64,000 nucleotides of DNA from Caballeronia zhejiangensis. Lineage in GTDB: Bacteria > Pseudomonadota > Gammaproteobacteria > Burkholderiales > Burkholderiaceae. The stretch's first letter is position 1. Each line of letters opens with the position of its first letter. Under the pieces are notes generated by a model. It saw nothing but the letters and a program-made list of their open reading frames with translations, was not told the DNA's origin and searched no databases. The DNA is taken from NCBI RefSeq assembly GCF_000698575.1, contig NZ_JFHD01000007.1, positions 186,001 to 250,000 on the forward strand, given 5' to 3'. The position numbers and the translations under genes were made by a program. Below are positions 43,624 to 51,016 of this stretch, in pieces.

Positions 43624-44229
43624 ATGTTCCGCTCGTCATCTCAAGCTTCGCATCGTTCGGTCAGGATTCTCGCCGCCTGCGTGGCGCTCGCTCTCGGCGC
43701 GATCGGAAGCGCATCCGCCGACGATGCCGCGTCCGCCCCGACGACGCGCGGCGCGGCGGCCATCGCGCAGGTGCAGGCGCGCGTGGTCGGCATCGATCCG
43801 ACGACGAACAGCGTGTCGCTGCAGGGTCCGGGCGGGCGCGTCGTCGAAGTGGCGGTGAATCCCGAAGTCGGCGATGTGAAGAAACTTCAGCTCGGCGATA
43901 TCGTGAACATCGAATATCGCAGCGCGGTGCTCGTGAGCGCGACGAAGGTGAAGTCGAACGGCATCCGCGAGCGCATCGACACGGACGCGTTGATTCCCGC
44001 GTCGGGGGGCGTGGCGGCGGAGGCGCGCGTCGTCGAGGTGATCGGGACGATCGAGCGCGTCGATGCGAAGAACCGGCGCATCACGCTGCGCGGGCCGAAC
44101 AAGACGGTGACGCTGCAAGCCGCGCCGGATGTGCCGCTCGCCGGGTTGAAATCCGGGGATATGGTGCACGCGCGGTTCGAATCGGCGACCGCCGTGCAGG
44201 TGATGCGCGGCGGCCAGGGGATCAAATGA
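43624..44229 (+). CDS. Periplasmic protein with two DUF5666-like beta modules
   Basis: 201 residues behind AAGGAGG. The signal peptide ends near residue 32 (ALGAIGSASADDA). Two related units of about 60 residues follow: RVVGIDPTTNSVSLQGPGG...VNIEYRSAV and TIERVDAKNRRITLRGPNK...VHARFESAT. Each is a small beta-barrel-like domain of the type seen in DUF5666 proteins. The function is unknown, probably an envelope accessory protein. It ends just before the island. Confidence 0.72.
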   Translation: MFRSSSQASHRSVRILAACVALALGAIGSASADDAASAPTTRGAAAIAQVQARVVGIDPTTNSVSLQGPGGRVVEVAVNPEVGDVKKLQLGDIVNIEYRSAVLVSATKVKSNGIRERIDTDALIPASGGVAAEARVVEVIGTIERVDAKNRRITLRGPNKTVTLQAAPDVPLAGLKSGDMVHARFESATAVQVMRGGQGIK

Positions 44230-44242
44230 ATGTGTGCGGTTG

Positions 44243-44253
44243 TCCACAGTTTC
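44243..44253. repeat. Left copy of 11-bp direct repeat flanking the island
   Basis: TCCACAGTTTC at 44243-44253 matches exactly the copy at 50850-50860, at the opposite edge of the compositionally distinct region. The pair could be the remnant of a duplicated target or attachment core. A chance match or a shared DnaA-box origin cannot be excluded. Confidence 0.35.
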
Positions 44254-44365
44254 GGGCACACACCCGCAGACATCCCGGTAGGCCGTACGTAACCGCCTGA
44301 ATCACTCGGATTTGGTAACGAACCGGTGCTGATGCCACGCGAGCCGCGTTAGAAATGCATTGAAA

Positions 44366-44382
44366 GGGGCGGTAGGCGCCCC
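44366..44382 (-). terminator. Weak terminator-like hairpin after the island operon
   Basis: A 6-bp G/C stem GGGGCG (44366-44371) / CGCCCC (44377-44382) is followed on the minus strand by TTTCA. It lies about 80 bp past the ATPase stop. A second 8-bp stem (44418-44425/44441-44448) is closer to the stop. Together they may end the operon, but no strong T-run exists. Confidence 0.35.
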
Positions 44383-44464
44383 AACATCGAGAAGCGTCCA
44401 ACGTTCGCCCCGCCCCTGCGCCGGGCTGTTCACCCGAGCTCCCGGCGCGCGATTCAGGCCTGAG

Positions 44465-45298
44465 TTAAAGCAGTGTCTTGAACCGATCTATGATGTTCTC
44501 GCGCAGCGTCGCAAACTGAAGAAGCTTTTGCTTGTCGGGCCGCCAAGCCAGGCCCATCTCCATCAGATCGTAGCGGTCCACGATGGTGGCGCCAGGAAGG
44601 GGCTGACCTTGGCCATCACGGGTTCGTCCAAGTACGCAAATGGTGTCTGAGATGTATATGGCCGCATCGATGTCGTGCGAAATTACAATGGTTGTGCTCC
44701 ATTCGTGTTTTTGCGACACAGTCAGCAGCGTATCGCAGACCATCTGCTTCGCTTGCGGATCCAGGCCCGAGAACGGTTCGTCCATGACTAGGAAGCGCGA
44801 GCGGTTTAGCAACTGCTGAATAATGGCGACGCGTTGGCGCTGCCCACCGGAAAGTTGCATTGGATATTTGGAGGCCTGATCGGCCAGCTTGAAATCACCC
44901 AGGTAATGGTCGACGGCCTCTCGCGTCTTGTTCGCCCGCTTGGCGGCGATCAACAGGTTGTCCACCACAGTCCGGTGGTTGAACAGGGGATAGTGCTGGC
45001 CGACCATACCCACGTCGCCGGCGTGCACGTGCTTGTCGCCGTGTTCGGCTTGGATGCTGACGGTACCGGTCGCTGGTGACTGTAGCCCCGCAATGCAGCG
45101 CAACAGCTGAGTTTTTCCAATGCCAGACGGGCCCAGGATCGTCACCACCTGACCTTGGGTCAGGTTCGGGCGAACGATATCGTAGATCTTGAGATTGATG
45201 TCACGAAGAATTGGCCTGTCGTAGTGAACGCCGAGGTTCTCGATGGACATGAGGCATTCAGAGCGGGTGTAGCTGTAATCGGCAACGGTGTCGGACAT
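44465..45298 (-). CDS. ABC transporter ATPase of the island operon
   Basis: 277 residues from the ATG at 45298. All nucleotide-binding elements are intact: Walker A GPSGIGKT (56-63), Q-loop in GMVGQHYPLF, signature LSGGQRQR (149-156), Walker B LVMDEPFSGLD and H-loop Ser-His in VISHD. It resembles SsuB/TauB-type importer ATPases and should energise the permease encoded just upstream (45328-46095). It is the last gene of a five-gene leftward operon. The C-terminal tail of about 60 residues is unlike the usual family. Base composition is lower in G+C than in genes outside the island. Confidence 0.86.
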   Translation of the reverse strand: MSDTVADYSYTRSECLMSIENLGVHYDRPILRDINLKIYDIVRPNLTQGQVVTILGPSGIGKTQLLRCIAGLQSPATGTVSIQAEHGDKHVHAGDVGMVGQHYPLFNHRTVVDNLLIAAKRANKTREAVDHYLGDFKLADQASKYPMQLSGGQRQRVAIIQQLLNRSRFLVMDEPFSGLDPQAKQMVCDTLLTVSQKHEWSTTIVISHDIDAAIYISDTICVLGRTRDGQGQPLPGATIVDRYDLMEMGLAWRPDKQKLLQFATLRENIIDRFKTLL

Positions 45299-45327
45299 GG
45301 CGTAGGAACTCTCTGCTTGCGGTCGGT

Positions 45328-46095
45328 TTATTCGGTGGCCAAATAGGGACATACGGCTTGACGCACCCAGCCCAAGAACCAGTCCTGCAGAAGGCCGTAC
45401 AGAAGGATAGTGATCTGAATCGCGAAGACGCCGTCGAGGTTGAAGTAGCGGTTCTGGTTGAGCAGCATCACGCCCACGCCGCCCGAGGAACGCACCAAGC
45501 CTTCTACCATGGTCAGCAGCGTCCAGCCGACGGCCGCGTTTTGCCTGACGAGATCAAGGATTGTGTCGAGCTTGCCTCGCAGCACCAGCTCATAGGAAAT
45601 GCGCCAGCCGTGCATGTCCAGGGTGCGGCAATGGTCGATGCTGGATTGCGGGATGGCCTTCACCTCGGCCATCAAGCTGGTGGTCATGAATACGGTCATG
45701 CCGAAGGTGAGCAGGCCCACCTTCAGGTCGTCACCGTTCTTCGTGAGCAGCGTGAAGATGTAGGTGAGGCCGGCGAAACCGAGAAAGCGCAGCGCAGCCA
45801 TGAATTTGGCGAAGGGCCAAAACAAGGGCGCGGTCGAAAGAAAGACGATGAGCGTCGACAATAGTCCCGCGGCAACCAATGAAATCAGGCTGGTGCGGAT
45901 GCTTTCAAGCAGGTTCGGCAGAAGGCCTTGGTTGACGATGAGCTGCCGCCAAGCCTCGATGATGCCAACCGGAGAAGGCAGCCACGTGGCTCTCAGCGAC
46001 AGCCAAATCCCCAGCGTAACGGCTACTTGTACGCCGATAAGGACAACGATACTGCGACGACTGAACCACACATAGGGAGTCCAAAGTGCTCTCAT
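45328..46095 (-). CDS. ABC transporter permease of the island operon
   Basis: 255 residues from ATG 46095, which follows AGGAG. About six membrane helices carry the importer permease coupling loop at CRTLDMHGWRISYELVLRGKLDTILDL (EAA-like), matching SsuC/TauC permeases. Only one permease gene is present, so a homodimer is expected. It lies between the OmpA-fused binding protein and the ATPase genes, with an intercistronic hairpin upstream. The transported solute is unknown. Confidence 0.84.
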   Translation of the reverse strand: MRALWTPYVWFSRRSIVVLIGVQVAVTLGIWLSLRATWLPSPVGIIEAWRQLIVNQGLLPNLLESIRTSLISLVAAGLLSTLIVFLSTAPLFWPFAKFMAALRFLGFAGLTYIFTLLTKNGDDLKVGLLTFGMTVFMTTSLMAEVKAIPQSSIDHCRTLDMHGWRISYELVLRGKLDTILDLVRQNAAVGWTLLTMVEGLVRSSGGVGVMLLNQNRYFNLDGVFAIQITILLYGLLQDWFLGWVRQAVCPYLATE

Positions 46096-46109
46096 CAAAT
46101 CTCCTAAAG

Positions 46110-46133
46110 GAACGGGCGCGTATGCGCCCGTTC
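46110..46133 (-). other. Intercistronic hairpin in the island operon
   Basis: Perfect 10-bp stem GAACGGGCGC (46110-46119) / GCGCCCGTTC (46124-46133) with a GTAT loop, between the OmpA-fusion and permease genes. On the minus strand CTTT follows. It could partly stop transcription or block 3' decay so that the wall-tethered protein outnumbers the transporter subunits. Confidence 0.5.
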
Positions 46134-46158
46134 TTTGAAACATCCACAAATGAAAAGA

Positions 46159-47982
46159 TCAGGTGCCTGTCTGAACCATGCTGATATCGACTCGGCGATT
46201 CTTAGCGCGGCCCTCGGCCGTTGCGTTGTCAGCCACCGGCTGCGCATCGCCGTAGGCGCGCACGCGGATACGGCCTTGCGGGAAACTGCTGGGTGCATTC
46301 ATCTGCAACCAGGTCTGCACGGCTTCGGCGCGCTTGCGCGACAACTGCAGATTGGCGCTGCTGTCGCCCACGTTGTCCGTATTGCCGGTGATAACCACGG
46401 ACAGGCCGGACACGGAAATCTGGTTCAGCAGTTCCTCCAGGACAGGAATAGCTTGCGGTTTAAACGAGGCCTTTCCCGTATCGAATTCGATGGACCAGGA
46501 TTTTTGCGTCACCGTTCGCTGTACCACCGCATCCTGGCGGAACGTGGGCATGTCGGCCGTAGTGACCGGGGCGCTCGGTTTGGTGGCTTCCGCGACGCGC
46601 TGCAAGTACGCGGTGTTCACCGCCTGCGCGTAGGGAACCAGGTTCGGCATGATGTCGGGATAGAGCTTCTTGCTGATGCCGCCATACACTTCGTAGACAC
46701 GCTTATAGACCGAATCGTTGCCGTTCAGGCCGAACAGAAACTGGTTGTCCGCCAGGTTGTTCGTGGTGGACCCGCCTAGGTCGACCATGAGGCCCTGCTT
46801 GTCGCGTTCAGTGACGCCCTTGAAATACTTGGCCCACCACTGCGGCGTCTGTTCCTTGTGTACTTTCACCAGCACGGCCGAACCCTTGAGGAGCTCTGAG
46901 TCGTCGCCGCGGCCAAGCGCGCCCTTGATGCGGTCGGAAGCATCGAACGTGGCCGCCAATATGTTGCTGACGACATCCGGATTCCTCTCGGCCCATTGTT
47001 TGTTCACGATGAGCGTGGACGGCATCTGCCACATGTATTCCTTGGTCGATGCCACTGACACCAGGCCACCTCGGTTCATGGCGACCTTGACGTCACCCGG
47101 CGTCCAGGTTGCCGTGCCGTTCTGACAGACGCGACGCTTTTCTGCGGTGCGTTTGCCACCTTGCGTGACCGTACGCTCTTCGCAATACCCGGAAATGTAC
47201 TTTTCATCGGCCTCGGCGAAGCTTGAGGTGGCGACGAAGTTCATGGCATCCGGGTCGTAGGTCTGTTCGTTCGGATTGACGGGGATGCCGTTATCGCCCG
47301 CCCACTTGACGCAGATGTTCCAATCACCGTCGCGCAGCACGGCGCCAATCAGTGAGCCCCGGGCTTTCTGTGGATCCGAACGAACGTCCGGTGGAAGCAT
47401 GCAGCGGTCTTCGCCACGCGAGTAGCCGACCGCACCGACCACTTCGGCGGACTGACCGAACTTGCTCAGTACATCGTCGGTCGCCGCAATGAAGGCCGGC
47501 ACACCATCGCCCATGATGATCACCATCGGCGTGCCATTGCTCGGGTTGGCAGTGCCTCCCTTATAGTCCTTGGCAAAGCTCGCCATTTCCTCGGTCATCC
47601 GGCCGTAGTCGTCCTGCCGTTCGATAAGAAGCTTGACGCCGCGCTGGCCCAGCAGACTGTTCGGCGTGGTTTCCGCATCGCCGTTGGCGTACATCAGCGC
47701 GGAGGTGGCGTTCCACGGAATGGTAAGCAGGCGGACGGGGCGGTTCATGCTTGACGCACCGAGGTCGTAGCTCGAGACGTTCGAGCCGCTTGTCGGCATT
47801 CCGCTCCGGTCGGAGGGACTGTTCGGCAGCGCGCCCGTGGGAACGTCCGCCGTTACCGTCGTGCTCGAGGGCAGTTTCGAAGTGCCCAGCCAGCCGTTCT
47901 GATTTGCCACGGTGACGCCGTAGTCTAGAGCACCGACGATGGCGGCAATGAGGATGAATTTGGGAAGTGGTTTGAGCTTCAT
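46159..47982 (-). CDS. Substrate-binding protein fused to OmpA peptidoglycan-binding domain
   Basis: 607 residues from ATG 47982. A membrane-anchoring helix lies at about 8-27. The central 430 residues form a two-lobed periplasmic-binding domain related to phosphate/sulfonate SBPs (VKLLIERQDDYGRM, VIIMGDG, PSTLIVNKQWAERNPDV, LADNQFLFGL), with several Cys. The last 120 residues are an OmpA_C domain: FDTGKASF, GNTDNVGD, LSRKRAEAVQTWL and GRAKNRRVDI, keeping the Asp and Arg that bind diaminopimelate. A binding protein that is both membrane- and wall-anchored is unusual. It is the third gene of the operon, before the permease. Confidence 0.83.
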   Translation of the reverse strand: MKLKPLPKFILIAAIVGALDYGVTVANQNGWLGTSKLPSSTTVTADVPTGALPNSPSDRSGMPTSGSNVSSYDLGASSMNRPVRLLTIPWNATSALMYANGDAETTPNSLLGQRGVKLLIERQDDYGRMTEEMASFAKDYKGGTANPSNGTPMVIIMGDGVPAFIAATDDVLSKFGQSAEVVGAVGYSRGEDRCMLPPDVRSDPQKARGSLIGAVLRDGDWNICVKWAGDNGIPVNPNEQTYDPDAMNFVATSSFAEADEKYISGYCEERTVTQGGKRTAEKRRVCQNGTATWTPGDVKVAMNRGGLVSVASTKEYMWQMPSTLIVNKQWAERNPDVVSNILAATFDASDRIKGALGRGDDSELLKGSAVLVKVHKEQTPQWWAKYFKGVTERDKQGLMVDLGGSTTNNLADNQFLFGLNGNDSVYKRVYEVYGGISKKLYPDIMPNLVPYAQAVNTAYLQRVAEATKPSAPVTTADMPTFRQDAVVQRTVTQKSWSIEFDTGKASFKPQAIPVLEELLNQISVSGLSVVITGNTDNVGDSSANLQLSRKRAEAVQTWLQMNAPSSFPQGRIRVRAYGDAQPVADNATAEGRAKNRRVDISMVQTGT

Positions 47983-48147
47983 GGCTGAGTATTGTTCAAG
48001 TCGTTGAATGACTGGTCCGGTCGCGGTGCATCGACGCAAAGAGCGCGCGTTCGACCGTTCTCTTGCGATACGCCATTACCAGCGTCATCGATTGGATCAG
48101 GCGGAAAAATTTCAAAGAACGGCCTTGGCGCTTGAGACAGTCATGCG

Positions 48148-49161
48148 TCAAGACTCCGGTGGAAGTGACTCCAGAAATCGCACTTCCTGGCTGGAAGCGG
48201 CGGCGCTCGACGCGCGGCCCGGATTGAGCGAGGCGACGGTGTCCTGATCCATTAACAGGTTGTTGCTGTTGCGCTCCCACTCCTCGAGCTTCTTCATCGC
48301 GTCGGCTTCGAACACACCGTTCTCCAGGTCCATGCCCGAGACGAAGGATTCGGACACGCGGACGAAGTCTTCGATCTGGCCGATCTTGCTCGCATAGTCG
48401 ACAGCCAGGTACTCCATGGATGCGTTGTACATGTCGCGCCCTGCGTCCTGCCCCCTGAGGATGCGCATGGCTGCACTCATGGCGCCGTGGGCGGAACGCG
48501 TCATTTCCCGCCGCTCCGTTTCCACACGTACCTCTTCCTCCATGTCGGCGATCATGGTTCCGGCGTAATCCTGGTAGCGCGTCAGCACGTTGAACAGAAA
48601 CTGGGATTTCTGTTCAAGGTCAAGATAGGTCATGTTGGCCTTCTCCAATCGACCATGCTGACGTGATTGCAATAGTAGTTGTTGGTTGTTACCGACTTTC
48701 TGCGCCTGCTGCGCGATTTTTAGCGCCTGCTGCGCCTCGCATTCGTTCTTCTTGATGATGTTCTTGAGACGTTGGATGACGCCATTGAGATCGCTGATGC
48801 GCGCATCCATCACGGATTTGCTCTTGCGCAAATCGCTGATGTAGTTCTTCAGGATGCCGATTGGATCGATTTCAATGAGAAGACCAGTGATCCAGCGCAT
48901 TAGGCTCTTGTACGCGTATGCGATCAGCGTCCGGAAGCGCGGGTCGAACACGACATAAAGAATGGCGGCCAGCGCCACACACGTCAAGACGAGAGTTAGC
49001 GTATTGGTCGCGATGGACACCAGGTACGGAAGCAGCTTGTACAGCACGGTGATGCCGCCCACACCAAGCAGCGCGGCCACCACCATGCCCATCGTTCCTT
49101 CCGGGCGCTCCCAGAACGTTTTGGGCGTGAAACCCTGGGGTGAGAGGTTGCCCTTGTCCAT
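48148..49161 (-). CDS. Membrane-anchored PspA-like coiled-coil protein
   Basis: 337 residues from ATG 49161, after GGAG. Two membrane helices (about 23-42 and 46-70) are followed by long amphipathic helices. The DPIGILKNYISDLRKSKSVM, IQRLKNIIKKNECEAQQALKIAQQ and LEQKSQFLFNVLTRYQDYAG segments resemble the helical PspA/IM30 scaffold, but here with membrane anchors in front. The C-terminal 60 residues are disordered. It is second in the operon; similarity to PspA is my inference from helix pattern, not from a search. Confidence 0.62.
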   Translation of the reverse strand: MDKGNLSPQGFTPKTFWERPEGTMGMVVAALLGVGGITVLYKLLPYLVSIATNTLTLVLTCVALAAILYVVFDPRFRTLIAYAYKSLMRWITGLLIEIDPIGILKNYISDLRKSKSVMDARISDLNGVIQRLKNIIKKNECEAQQALKIAQQAQKVGNNQQLLLQSRQHGRLEKANMTYLDLEQKSQFLFNVLTRYQDYAGTMIADMEEEVRVETERREMTRSAHGAMSAAMRILRGQDAGRDMYNASMEYLAVDYASKIGQIEDFVRVSESFVSGMDLENGVFEADAMKKLEEWERNSNNLLMDQDTVASLNPGRASSAAASSQEVRFLESLPPES

Positions 49162-49194
49162 AATGCTCCTGCAGCGGTGTTGGGTTGAAACGAA

Positions 49195-49881
49195 TTAGTC
49201 GGTGGCTAACGCCTTGACGTTTTTGCTTTGCGCGGCGAGCCAGTTCTTTTCGTGCTCGACGGCTGCTGAGAACTGCTCGCTAGCGCGGTCGAGTTCGGCT
49301 GTCTGGTTTTGAATCTCGACCTTCAGATGAGTTATCTTTTTCTGCTGGGCGTCGATAATTTCCTGCTGCCGGTTCACTTCCAATTGCGCGGCGTCGATTA
49401 ACGATTTGGCATCTTCGAGACTTTTCTCCCGCTGACCGACTCGTTGTTTGCGTTCGCGGTCGGATTCCTCGCGAAAGCGCAGGCTTTGTGTCTCGAGGTC
49501 ACGCGCGTGCAGGTCGATGTCCTGCAGCAGGTTGGGTATTGAGCCGCCACTTTGCTGGAGCACAGCGAAGGCCGCTCTCAGGCGCGAGGTTTCGTCGGGG
49601 ATGACCTTTTCGAGCGCCTGCATGTTGGTTGCGAGTTGACGAAACCCCGTCGCGCGGCTCATCACGGCTTCGTGCAGCCGAGGCGTCATAGGGTTATCAG
49701 CCGCAGACGCTGCCGCTTGTGTCGCTGCGGTTGGTTGGTTTGGGGTGACGTTTGGATTGGAACTGCCGGCGTCGCCTTTGGGATTTTCGACGAAGATGGC
49801 TTCGCGCAGGCTGTCCGTCAGACGGCCAAAGACTGAGCCAATACCGCCTTCGCCCGTCGTATGCTTCTCCCCAATCGACAT
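49195..49881 (-). CDS. Soluble coiled-coil protein of the island operon
   Basis: 228 residues from ATG 49881, preceded by AAAGGAAA. Residues about 1-75 are Gly/Pro/Ala/Thr-rich and probably disordered. From about 75 to the end there is a nearly continuous helix with heptads (LQALEKVIPDETSRLRAAF, ERKQRVGQREKSLEDAKSLIDAAQLEVNRQQEIIDAQ, QTAELDRASEQF). No catalytic motif or export signal is seen. It opens the operon. I do not recognise a family. Confidence 0.65.
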   Translation of the reverse strand: MSIGEKHTTGEGGIGSVFGRLTDSLREAIFVENPKGDAGSSNPNVTPNQPTAATQAAASAADNPMTPRLHEAVMSRATGFRQLATNMQALEKVIPDETSRLRAAFAVLQQSGGSIPNLLQDIDLHARDLETQSLRFREESDRERKQRVGQREKSLEDAKSLIDAAQLEVNRQQEIIDAQQKKITHLKVEIQNQTAELDRASEQFSAAVEHEKNWLAAQSKNVKALATD

Positions 49882-50207
49882 GAGATTTCCTTTTCTAAGT
49901 GATGTCTGCGGGGCGTGATTGAACCGCAGTGTCGGAGGATAGGGGTCACGGCGGCAAGACGTTGCGTAAAGCGGGTGTAACTGGCGGTGTCCACCATCAC
50001 CTGCCGATGCCGTGCCCGATGCCATCGACCGTTGTGTGCCCGATGGCGCTTAATGAGCCGGTTTGCGCTTTGGCCATTCTTCGGTGCTTACGCCGCTTCG
50101 GCGACAACCGACAACACGAATTCCATCAGAAAGTGGCTGACATAGAGCCCCGGACAGTGATCGTATGTCCTGTAGATTGAGGGCGCTATCGGATATGTCC
50201 GAATGCC

Positions 50208-50540
50208 CTAGCGATGGATTCCGCATTCGGAAGTCGATGGAGGACTCGCCGAGACACACGTATCTCCATTCGGCACGCTAATGGCCCAGATCGCGCGGTG
50301 GCGGGCGCGACGCAGACGCTGGCGTTGCTCGACCAAGGCGTGTCGCACATCTGGCCAAACGGACGAGTGGTTCGCGACCAGGCGCGAGCGCGCCATCGCT
50401 GCAATGTTTTGCTGTTCACGCGCGTCGCGTTTCTGCGCGGCGGGGTTGATCCCGGATCCGATCTGCGCCTTTACGTCGATGAACTTGAAGCGAATGTCCT
50501 TGAGGGTGACTTTAGGCCACGTACCACGGCTGTTTAATTC
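50208..50540 (-). pseudogene. Protein-like fragment without start codon
   Basis: On the minus strand a frame opens near 50540 (ELNSRGTWPKVTLKDIR, then FIDVKAQIGSGINPAAQKRD) and stays open to TAG at 50208. Early residues look genuinely protein-like, but the only in-frame ATG is at 50396 and the last third looks random. It follows the 50534 stop in another frame, as expected for a frameshifted remnant. No family is recognised. Confidence 0.35.
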
Positions 50541-50749
50541 TCGGCCCCTTCGAATCGGAAGCGATAGCGGAAGGACACGCTGATTTTGCCGTCAAGCCCT
50601 ATGCGGACCTTGCCCGCGCAGTTTTTGCTGTCGCGCAGCTTCCGGCCATCGTCGGCGACGGTCAGGTCCGTGAGTTGAAGCTCACTGAGTTGAATCGTTT
50701 CTGTTCCCAAAATGTTCCCGGTTGGCCGGGTATCGGAAACACTGTACGG
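50534..50749 (-). pseudogene. Small minus-strand ORF or fragment, about 58-71 aa
   Basis: A stop-free frame runs from 50749 to TAA at 50534. From a TTG at 50710 it encodes 58 residues with a convincing beta-rich sequence (ETIQLSELQLTDLTVADDG, KNCAGKVRIGLDGKISVSF, RYRFRFEG). No ATG is present and the upstream part is cut by TGA at 50750. Either it is a small gene with a weak start or the 3' end of a lost gene. Family unknown. Confidence 0.4.
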
Positions 50750-50846
50750 TCAAGTTAGGCCGTATATCACTCGTCTCAAACGCTTTTAGTTCAACAAGTT
50801 AGATGTTCGGTCGACCGCACAGGAGGCGTAGCAACGCAGCAAAAAC

Positions 50847-50881
50847 CTATCCACAGTTTCTGTGGAGAGCCTTGTGGATAG
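50847..50881. promoter_or_regulatory. DnaA-box-like nested inverted repeat
   Basis: CTATCCACA (50847-50855) and TGTGGATAG (50873-50881) form a 9-bp inverted repeat, each one base from the DnaA box TTATCCACA. Within it TCCACAG-TTT-CTGTGGA (50850-50866) is a perfect 7-3-7 palindrome. The right copy of the 11-bp flanking repeat is part of it. Confidence 0.45.
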
Positions 50882-50954
50882 CCGTGGGAGCATCGCCTCA
50901 ACGCTTTGATCGCAAAGGCTTTTCCTTCGTGCATCGACAACGCGGCAGCCGCTG

Positions 50955-50984
50955 AAAAACGAAACGCCCCGCAGGGCGTTTCGT
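50955..50984 (-). terminator. Rho-independent terminator of the rhamnose ABC operon
   Basis: An 11-bp perfect stem ACGAAACGCCC (50959-50969) / GGGCGTTTCGT (50974-50984) with a 4-nt loop is followed by T residues on the minus strand (50959-50955). It lies 33 bp beyond the binding-protein stop and closes the leftward operon. Confidence 0.85.
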
Positions 50985-51016
50985 CATCCTCTCAGGCTCG
51001 AAGCGCGCCCTTCGCG

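Larger units (their letters stand above)
49882..51016. other. Right edge of the island: decayed coding sequence and palindromes
   Basis: 1135 bp between the island operon and the rhamnose binding-protein gene. It contains two minus-strand protein-like stretches without proper starts (50208-50540 and 50534-50749), a TCGGA-TATG-TCCGA small palindrome near 50190, the DnaA-box-like nested repeat at 50847-50881 and the terminator at 50955-50984. The promoter of the island operon should lie in the left 300 bp, but no clear sigma-70 pair is visible. Confidence 0.5.

Noticed and set aside
44465-46095. Island ABC genes as an ordinary taurine/sulfonate importer
   Set aside because: The receptor is wall-tethered and the operon has two coiled-coil proteins not found in such importers; no sulfur genes adjoin.
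44465-50860. Island as an intact integrative element
   Set aside because: No integrase, recombinase, tRNA target or transfer gene was found; only a short direct repeat and decayed sequence remain.
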